NCBI GenBank assembly: GCA_004794655.1
Contig: SMMW01000559.1
Span: 2,976,001 to 3,040,000, forward strand
DNA: 64,000 nucleotides
Reading direction: 5' to 3'
Source: Marisa cornuarietis
Taxonomy: Eukaryota > Mollusca > Gastropoda > Architaenioglossa > Ampullariidae
The notes under the pieces were generated by a model. It was not told the origin of the DNA and searched no databases. It saw only the letters and a program-made list of their open reading frames with translations. Of this stretch, positions 56,279 through 64,000 are shown in pieces (position 1 is the first letter of the stretch; each line of letters starts with the position of its first letter). The position numbers and the translations under genes are program-made.

Positions 56279-59200
56279 TTAACCAAAAGCACTATATGTC
56301 GAGTTCTTTTTGAAGGTCACCTGCATGTTGTCACAAAAGTCATCCGTGAAAGGAAGGCAGTTGAAGTACTGGCAAGTATCACACGTTGTCAGAGGTGCCA
56401 CGTAAAAAATAAGAATGAGTACAATAAAGAGAATGGTGGCAAGCCCAAGACATACCAGGATGTTGATGAGCTTGCGGTGACGGTCAAATTTGCCAAAAGT
56501 GACATAAGGCACAAGTGCAAAAGCTAGCAAAAATCCAAAGATGAAACCGAAGAGGTGTGCCCAGTTGTCAAACCAAGGAAGAAGACCCAAAATAAACAGA
56601 ACTAGGACGGGTCCTGCTAATTTAATGACAGCGAGAATAGGTCTTCTGTACATCTGGTAACTTTGCAGCATCTCCACCAGAAGGCAGGCAAGAATACCAA
56701 ACTGTGCTCCAGAGGGGCCAGTCTGAAGACAGAAAAGACTAGAATGTATGCACGAAGACACCCATTCCAGTTTAGTCTCAGATTCTCAGCATTATTCACT
56801 ATCATCATCTGAATATTTTTCCCAATTTTTGTAAGCTGATACAGACATATCATTCATTTAGCATATGTACATTCCAGAGGATTATTTGTTATCTCATTTA
56901 TTCTTTCCTGGCTAACCACTTCATCTTTCAAAATGGGAAAAAATGATCAGCTGTCTTAAGTAAGATGTAGGAGCCACCGGTCGAGCATAAATACAGACAA
57001 TTTTCCAATCACCTTCAAGCTTAACAAAACCTCTTTTCTAGCAAACAAGAAACTTTTCATACCTCCACATGATAAGGTAGAAAGGTGCAGCTGGCCAGAT
57101 TGCCAGCAATCCCACTACCAAGGTAGATAATAGCCATGCGAATGGCACCTATCAGTTTTTCCATATCTCTCATGATCCACATCTGGAAGATCACCGTCAC
57201 AAAAAGATGTACCAGCCTGTAACACAAATTTTAAACATCTGACTTCTCCAACTTCACTTCCCCACCACTAGGGTGGATAAGTTACGTAAGTGATCAGGAC
57301 TATTTCTTTCAAAGTTGATTAAAGCTTTGACACATGGTCAGTTCTATATCATAATTTTATAAGCAGAAAAAGTCTATCAGATGAATGGCTGGCGCAAGGA
57401 TATGCTGCGCCTTAGGCTAAACACAAATACTGCACCACCCTCTGCCCCCCAAGCTGAACCATTTATCAACAAAAATATTAGAATAGTTATCCATTTAGGC
57501 TTACCTCTTATTTCTTAACTTTTAAAATTTAAACAATAAACCTTGGATTTTATATTACCAGTAATGACTGTTGTGGTCTCTCCCAGGACTCATAAGAGTT
57601 TTATTCGTGAGCAAACGTGCAGCCAAAACGTTTAGCAGTTATTCAACAAGTCAAGTGACAATGCCAACTGATCTAAGAAGAACGATTTTTGGTGACAAAT
57701 TAACATGTATAACTTAGTGAATGTGCATCACGTATAAATTCCTTTATTCCTTCTACACAATAGCAGTGGCAAGCTTATCCACTCAGGTTTTTTTCCCACT
57801 GCCCTCCCATCTACAGACCACACCAAGACTGTGACGTGATAAAGACTAAAGGACTGTAATGGATTTATTTGTGAAATGGAATGTTTTGTTAAGCTTTACA
57901 ACACTACTAACTTCAACCACTTGCATTCATACAAGCAAGAAAGGTACTATAAGAGATAAGGAAATATAATTAAGGTAAAGAGATAAATCCCATAAGACCC
58001 GCATCTTCAACACCAATGTGAAGGCAGTCCTACTGTATGGCTCCGAAACCTGGAGAGTGACAAATACCATCAACAACAAGCTCCAGACCTTTACCAACCG
58101 ATGCCTTCGTCATATTTTGGGAATAAGATGGCCTGAAAAGATCTCCAATAGCAGCCTGTGGGAAAGAACTAACCAGAATGTCACTAGTCAAGACATCAAA
58201 AAGCGCAAGTGGGGCTGGATACGACACACCCTGTGCAAACCAGCTGACACCATTGCCAGGCAGGCACTTGACTGGAACCCTCAGGGGAAGAGGAGAGTTG
58301 GGAGGCCAAAACAGACTTGGAAAAGATCAGTAGAGAGCGAGGCAAAAGATGGCGGAACCACATGGGCCCAACTGAGGGGGGCTGCCCAAAACCGGGTCCG
58401 CTGGCGAGGTGTTGTTGCGGCCCTATGCTCCTCGAGGAGTAGCAAGGAATGATGATGATGATGATCAACTGTGATAGATTTATCGTGACCCTTTCCCAAT
58501 AAACTATGCGTTGGCACCTCGGTTAGTACTTTCAATCTTTCTTTTTCTCATCTTACTGAGTAATCATCAAGCAGCACTGACCATGTGTTTGCTGTTTTAA
58601 GATAGTAGAAAAGTGGTTTTCTACAATGACTCATTAAAACCAGAAGTGTTAAAACCCAGAAGTAACCTTGCACCCCTGCTCCCTCCAATTCCCCGCTGGT
58701 TAGCTGGTCACTTCAAATGCTGCACCTTAACATGACTTCAGCCATTAGAGGACTGTGCTTTTCTGTAATGCATGTAGTGAGAAACGTGAATGGTGAAGTC
58801 AACCTACAAGTGTGGGGGGAAAGGGGGGGAAATTGGTGTTTTACGTCAAGCCAGCAACTAAAGCTATATCACGGCATGAAAGCCAGCCCTGTAAACAGAT
58901 GCCACACAAAGAGAAAAAAATAGCATGCCCAAGATGAGAGTTGAACCCAGGACAGCCAACCCTCACTGTTTTGGTGACAGAAACTAACGGTTGCACCACC
59001 AGGCTGCCCAGACTACAAGCAGAGGAAAGGTTTCCTGCAAATGTCATTTTATAAAAATTATATATTTCCCTATAATTATTCATTGCTTAAAAAAAACGGC
59101 AGGCTATTCTTGTGCACCCCTCTATGACTGCGCCCTAAGCAACCGCCTAATGGTAGAACTGGCCATGGTCAGATGGTTAACAAAGTGTTAAGGTGTCTGG

Positions 59201-62200
59201 TAAACATTATCTTTTCCTCATCTTTATCTTGTAACTAGCACTTGTTTTATTTTTGTATCTGAGCACACTTCCCAAGTATAATTGCCCAGTGGGATTAATA
59301 AAGTTTGTCACTGGATTTGGGTGCTTGTCATTTCTTGCTTTTCATCCTCACCACTGGCTACAACTAGCCTCTCTACAACAGGTCCTATGCCGGTAGATCA
59401 GGTAAAAACAATTCCTGACAGCTGCAGTTACGGTCAAATGCCAGGTGTAACAGACATGTAAGGCCAGAAAGACAACTGTTCTTGGGGAGGAGCAAACCCT
59501 GAGTAAAAGCTACAGCTGTTAGAGACAGAAGACAGCAGCCTACCTGCCACAAGATACACCAGCTGCCAATGCCACCTCAATAATATGTCTGTGCAGTTCG
59601 TACTAGGTCAGTAAGGTGATAAAAATAACCCCATCAGCAGTGTATCAAAAATCAACAAAATCACAAAAACAAAAAAGGTCACAATATGGAGAGTATTAAT
59701 GAAGAAATTTTACTGTATCTAATTTGCCAATATGAATGATCACAACTTTACTCATCAGTGCTGGTCTCCATATAAACTCCAACTGTTTGTTTGTGGGTAA
59801 GGTTTTGCTGTTCTCTGTTTGTACCTGCTACCAGGTCAATGTCACCTGCAAAGCACAGGCTGCAAATGGGCAATCCATCAATGAAAATTGAAGTGTGATG
59901 GTCATCGAGGGTTTCTCGCATGATGTTCTCCAGTAAAGATGTTGAAAATGACAGGTAATAGGGGGTACCCTTGAAGAATGCCTATTGTCTCGTGAAAGAA
60001 AATTCCCATTTTTCAAGTAGTACTGCATTCATTAAGCTCTTAGTCTTATACAGCACATTGATGACTTGGATGAGACCTTCTTGGAAGACGAATTTTCGCT
60101 TCACATACAATAGCCCCTCGTGCTGAACTCTGTCATAAGCACGGTCTATGTATGGGTGACTGGAGAGTCAAAAAAACATATGAGAAAACTGGGAATCTTG
60201 ACACCAACCATTGTGAATGTGGTACAGAGGAACAGACCCCAGAACACATTTTTCAGATGTGTACAATCTGAGAATAAGGATGGAAGAAGGTCTGGTCAAA
60301 GAAAACCAGCCTGGCTACTAAACTCTAGGGAAACCATCAAAGACTTGAAGAGGACAGTTGACTTCTTGGCCACTGGACCAGTTTAACACAGCCAACAATT
60401 CTAACAAACAAAAAGTAAATAGAAAAAAATGACACTTTATCATAGTTTATGCCTTCTTTATACAACTAAACTGAAATACTGATGCTTGCATCAAAGGAAA
60501 ATGGAGATGTGAGCACCTATGTAACCCACCTACCATCATTAAAACAGAAAACATAGAAAAGAAATGCCAGACAAGTCTACACAGGTGTAAAGATAGATAT
60601 GTGTGTGTGTGTGTGTTTACAAATGTATTCAACCTGCACGTGTGCATGTGTGTGAGTGTGTGTGTGCACGCGCATGCATGTCCACAAGTGTGCACATGTG
60701 AATGGACATGGGTGAGAGTTTGCGTTGGCATAAATGAATATCCACTCTTGCAGTAACTGGATTTAAAGATTTAAAATTTGAAGTGACAAGCCAAAGAAAT
60801 TGTAGTTTAAAAAAATGGCATATGAAAACTATAGATATGTACACACAAAACCTGCAGAGTCATACCCGCTGTGCAGGAAAATGGAAGTCCACAGGCGGTA
60901 GAACTGATCTGGTTTATTGTCATCAGCAAATGGTATCATGCCACAGATTTGCTTAAAACAATTCACCTACAAACAATAAAAAAATATCTTATTTTCCATT
61001 GTTTTAAAAAAAATGAACATTGCTACAAACAAAACTTAAAATGTTTCTTATGAGACTGGCAATTAATATCTTGGGATTATAAATAAGCTATAATTTTCAA
61101 TACAGAAATCTCTCTCATTCTTTTGACTTATGTAACATCAAAATTTCACTGCATAAATTAAAATACCTCTCTTTATTAGTATCTTCACTTTACGTAGAAA
61201 AGCATTTTGTAAATTCACCTGTGAACATAAAAAGGCATCTTTATGGAAGAAGCCTCGTTTGAGATCACAGTGTTCTTGCGTTGTGATAATACATTCACCC
61301 TGAATTCCATGGCAGCATGGATGACCCAAAACTTCACAGGTCATATGCCGGTCTTTGCTACCTGATACATTGTGTTGGTTAGGCTCACGTTCTGTACACA
61401 GCTGCCAAATCAAATAGAAAATTAATGAAGACATTTTAGGTAAAAACTACAGTAGGAAATTTGTAGTCAAGACAATACACTTTTTTCATTGGAATAGCTG
61501 GCTTAAGTATGTCTTCTAGCAATAGTAAGATTCTGTGTTTTACAGATCACAAACTGAGTTTTTAGATATAATTTGAAGTAAAATGGTTTGAATTATTAAC
61601 TTATAATCTACTATTTTTTTTAAAGGCTTTTCTCACTTTCAAAATTCAACTTAAGGCCAAAACTGAAACACAGTATAAAAAAAAAGAAACACCAATGAAA
61701 ACAGCTAAGTGACCTGCCTCCACAGCAACACACACACACACACACCTCATCTGAGTCATTACTACCACGTTTTTATTAGCAGCATGCACAATGTGAACAA
61801 GAGAAAATGATCAATACACAGTTCTGAAAAATCAACAGTTGTAGCCGGTCAACTTACAGGCCATTTGGTGATATCATCAGGCCATTCATATGGAGTTGTT
61901 GAGGGTGGGTTTAAGCAGTAGCTGCAAAGAACATGCAATGATATGTCACAGTCCTTATGCTAGGGTGGCTAACAGTTGTGCTACTTTTTTTGAGAGGTTA
62001 TACTCTCTAAGCCCTGCTAACAATTATTAAAAACAAAAACAAAGTGCAATGACCTCTTTTAACCTAAAAACTAACAAAAAAATTGATAGCTCTCAAAAAA
62101 TAAAAAACAAGATCAAACTACCTCAAAACTTACTGTCAATAACACTTTCCTAAGGAAAGCCCCTGTAGAAACCTAGCTATTGCTGTGTCAAATCTGAACA

Positions 62201-63759
62201 TCTGACAGCAGACATGACTTATGACACAAAAGCATGCAAATATACTTGGTCTATGGAACTTAATGCAACCTACAGTCTTATTTTCTCAGGAAAATGATAT
62301 TTCAATTGTCCTGAATCATAAACTTTAGGCTTCAGTATATTTGACTAAGTAAGTTGCCCCCTCAAAAAAGATACTGCGGAGGTAAGAATGTGAACGTCCT
62401 TGCTTCACATTTTCCAGAGTGTAAAACTACAAATATCCATAACACCACCAGTACTTATTGTCTTATCCCTGATTACATTTGTGAATTATGCTCATGGAGA
62501 CTAATAAAGAGTGTATGTAAAGTTGCACTCACTTGGGATCTTGGCCACATACAGAGCCAGACACACGACTATTTGGACCTGGGTTAGATGGTGACCATTT
62601 CTTCCATGAGGATAATGAGCCCTAATGATCATGACCACACACACACATCCAAACATATGCACACACATACACAAGCATGCACACACCATATTTTAGGTTA
62701 ATCAGTTAATCAACCACTAATTAAAAGCTTTGTGCTATGGAAAGCTGTAAGCTATACTTCCATGTCAATTAAAGAATTTTTTTAAAATCTCCCCAAATTT
62801 CTCCTAGAAAAAATATGTCTGTAAAGTTATGAAAACAAAGTGTGTCCATTTATTAACAGTTTATGGCTTAATGTACAGTATACATATGCAAACGCATACA
62901 AATACATGCAAATAATCAAATATGAATGTCAACAAAAATCTTTCTTTCTCTTGTCTGCATTGCCTCCCACACTAAAAAAACAAATCAACTATCCAGCATA
63001 GCAGCAGCAGATCTGAAGCAAAGACATATAATGTTAAAACATAAAGACCATTTCGCAAGAGGGAAAAAAGGGCTCACTGTTTAAGCTGCATGAATGTATT
63101 TTGTGTAATTAAAATCATGATTTGCCATCAACAGCTCTTAAAATCTTCTTTAATTCTATAAGTCTGTCATCTTGAAAATGATGTTGGAACCCCAACGCGC
63201 ACAAAGATTTCTCAGTTATTTTTAAAAAATTTAATAATCAATACACCATAAGCAAACCCCCCACCCCCCAATAAAATTACAATTACAGTTCGAAACATGC
63301 AAAACTAAACTTTTTCTACATGAATCCCTCTTGAAACACTACTCTTTTTTTTTTTTGCAAACTTAGTAGAAATTATGTTTATCCAAAGGACATTCCAAAA
63401 ATATTATTGATTTTAGTAGGCATAAAATATAGTCTGACTCTGACCAAAGTGCAAGTCAAGGAGGAGGTGTAAAAATGTTTACTCCAAATGCATGCACCAG
63501 ATGACAGAAAGTTTAAATTTAAAAATTTTTTTTGAATAACTTACACTTAAGAATTTCAAAGGCAAGTCCAATGCTTATACAAGTTAAAACACTAACATAC
63601 ACACTGAGATTGTATCCTCTGAACACATCCTGATCCATCATTACGAACGCAGCAAGCTGATGAATTTTCCTCTTTTTTATCAAGTTCAATGGAGGCCTTC
63701 AGATTGTAGTCAACACGCATGCATGGTGAGTATTTAGCCCCCAGATGGATAAGATCTGT
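56279..63759 (-). CDS. RHBDF: Inactive rhomboid (iRhom, RHBDF1/2 orthologue), C-terminal about 397 residues, seven exons
   Basis: iRhoms are polytopic ER/Golgi pseudoproteases that guide ADAM17/TACE trafficking and EGF-ligand turnover (family knowledge). Exons on the - strand: 63759-63601, 62621-62533, 61921-61858, 61401-61219, 60966-60866, 57216-57063, 56722-56279; phases agree throughout and a TAA ends at 56279. In order: the Cys-rich iRhom luminal domain ([62 protein letters not shown]), the [16 protein letters not shown] entry to the membrane core, rhomboid helices ([24 protein letters not shown]), the GPSGAQFG loop, [11 protein letters not shown], and the [12 protein letters not shown] tail with late Cys pairs. 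The N-terminal cytosolic part and first helix lie beyond 64000. A Ser occupies the usual catalytic position (see findings). Confidence 0.92.
57985..58470 (+). mobile_element. RTE-like LINE C-terminal end
   Basis: The + frame from about 58018 to 58452 encodes [37 protein letters not shown] and [12 protein letters not shown], the C-terminal end of an RTE-like ORF2, followed by a (GAT)n tail at about 58452-58466. It is 5'-truncated but otherwise open. Confidence 0.8.
58845..59010 (-). mobile_element. tRNA-derived SINE with conserved body
   Basis: On the - strand: GGGCAGCCTGGTGGTGCAACC (A-box region, 58989-59009), then about 45 bp on, a B box GGTTCAACTCTC, then a body with CCGTGATATAGCTTTAGTTG and CTGGCTTGACGTAAAACACC. 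The body matches 44500-44600. It retains both internal RNA polymerase III promoter boxes. Confidence 0.75.
59215..59312 (+). mobile_element. LINE 3' tail related to 52095-52950
   Basis: The end AATTGCCCAGTGGGATTAATAAAG resembles the 3' end of the CR1/Rex1-like copy (AATTGCCCTCTGGGACGAATAAAG, on the other strand). Only the tail is present. Confidence 0.5.
59770..60143 (-). mobile_element. RTE-like LINE fragment, same family as 29691-31150
   Basis: It aligns with about 30330-30640 of the other copy: shared blocks include the region of CTGCAAAGCACAGGCTGCA, ATTGAAGTGTGATGGTC and TGATGTTCTCCAG. It carries the RT catalytic region in decayed form, without a usable open frame. Confidence 0.65.
60150..60390 (+). 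mobile_element. LINE ORF2 C-terminal relic
   Basis: It encodes a zinc-motif end typical of LINE ORF2 proteins ([17 protein letters not shown]) followed by a degenerate remainder. It lies head-on against the piece at 59770-60143. Confidence 0.5.
60595..60680. repeat. TG/CA microsatellite
   Basis: Interrupted (TG)n stretch, including GTGTGTGTGTGTG at 60601-60615 and further TG runs to about 60675. Comparable short CA/TG or AG runs occur near 2010, 11865, 48760, 49245, 61730 and 62640. Confidence 0.8.
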
Positions 63760-64000
63760 CTGCAACAGACATTATTAATCATGGGCTAGATTTGTTTCCA
63801 GTGTCAACTGTCTTTTTATGATCTATTGTTCACTTCAAAAACATGTCCAAGTCTAAAACAAAGCAAAACGAGACTATACTGGGTATTTTTCGTTGAGGAA
63901 CTTACTTTCTGGCATCAAATGTTTCTTAGCAGATATATCAAGACCACACAATGTAAGATTCTTTTGTATTTCATCCTCAACAAGCAACATCTAATTACCT
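63760..64000. other. Right edge, iRhom intron
   Basis: Sequence upstream (on the - strand) of the exon at 63759-63601. A short - frame at about 63905-63990 ends at a good donor (GAAA/GTAAGT) but would join the next exon out of phase and does not resemble iRhom, so it is not called. Confidence 0.4.

Larger units (their letters stand above)
57217..60865. other. Large iRhom intron filled with retroelement relics
   Basis: A 3.65-kb intron between exons 60966-60866 and 57216-57063. It contains an RTE-like LINE end (57985-58470), a tRNA-derived SINE (58845-59010), a LINE 3' tail (59215-59312), two LINE pieces in opposite orientation (59770-60143 and 60150-60390), and a (TG)n microsatellite (60600-60670). 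The remainder is unassigned. Confidence 0.7.

Noticed and set aside
58989..59009. Possible tRNA gene
   Set aside because: It has A- and B-box-like sequences but no tRNA fold with matched acceptor stem, and it continues into a SINE body.
60447..60731. His/Thr-rich open frame on the - strand
   Set aside because: Translation of the TG/CA microsatellite; no supporting signals.

Overview
The window is animal genomic DNA: AT-rich, with GT/AG introns, no operons, and dense nested transposable elements. The host genes and repeat types (a tRNA-derived SINE with a conserved body, RTE-like and CR1/L2-like LINEs, a SWIM-type MULE) suggest a lophotrochozoan, most likely a mollusc. That placement is inference from protein and repeat style; no species marker is present.

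Three host genes are recognisable. (1) On the + strand at 901-10157 are the last 17 coding exons of a TECPR1 orthologue (tectonin repeats, PH domain, dysferlin-type motifs), an autophagy/lysosome-damage factor whose N-terminus lies left of the window. (2) On the - strand at about 12869-19745 is a ZCCHC7/Air-type protein with five CCHC zinc knuckles, an RNA-binding subunit of the nuclear TRAMP/exosome surveillance machinery. (3) On the - strand at 56279-63759 are the last seven coding exons of an inactive rhomboid (iRhom, RHBDF1/2), which continues beyond the right edge. TECPR1 and ZCCHC7 converge, so their 3' ends share the 10.2-12.9 kb interval.

From about 20.4 to 54.1 kb the DNA is almost entirely mobile elements, many nested. 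A non-coding repeat family ('element R') has one copy broken into pieces between 20.55 and 31.62 kb and a second, unbroken and inverted copy at 50.79-52.08 kb. Into the broken copy went an L2/CR1-like fragment; into that went a complete 6.9 kb Ty3/gypsy-class LTR retrotransposon (21550-28437) with integrase upstream of reverse transcriptase (Gmr1-type order). A related solo LTR and an RTE-like LINE piece followed nearby. From 32109 to 46751 lies a probable MULE DNA transposon with long terminal inverted repeats and a multi-exon transposase gene; its left TIR is split by a 5'-truncated I-superfamily LINE (32273-37114) with an 11-bp target duplication. Immediately right of it is a second inverted-repeat unit (46824-49877) that contains a promoter-like, GC-richer block and a possible spliced reading frame of unknown function.

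Retroelement relics also fill the last iRhom introns (58.0-60.4 kb). No rRNA, functional tRNA or CRISPR array was seen. Exon boundaries were placed by hand from GT/AG sites, reading-frame continuity and family similarity; none was checked against transcripts.
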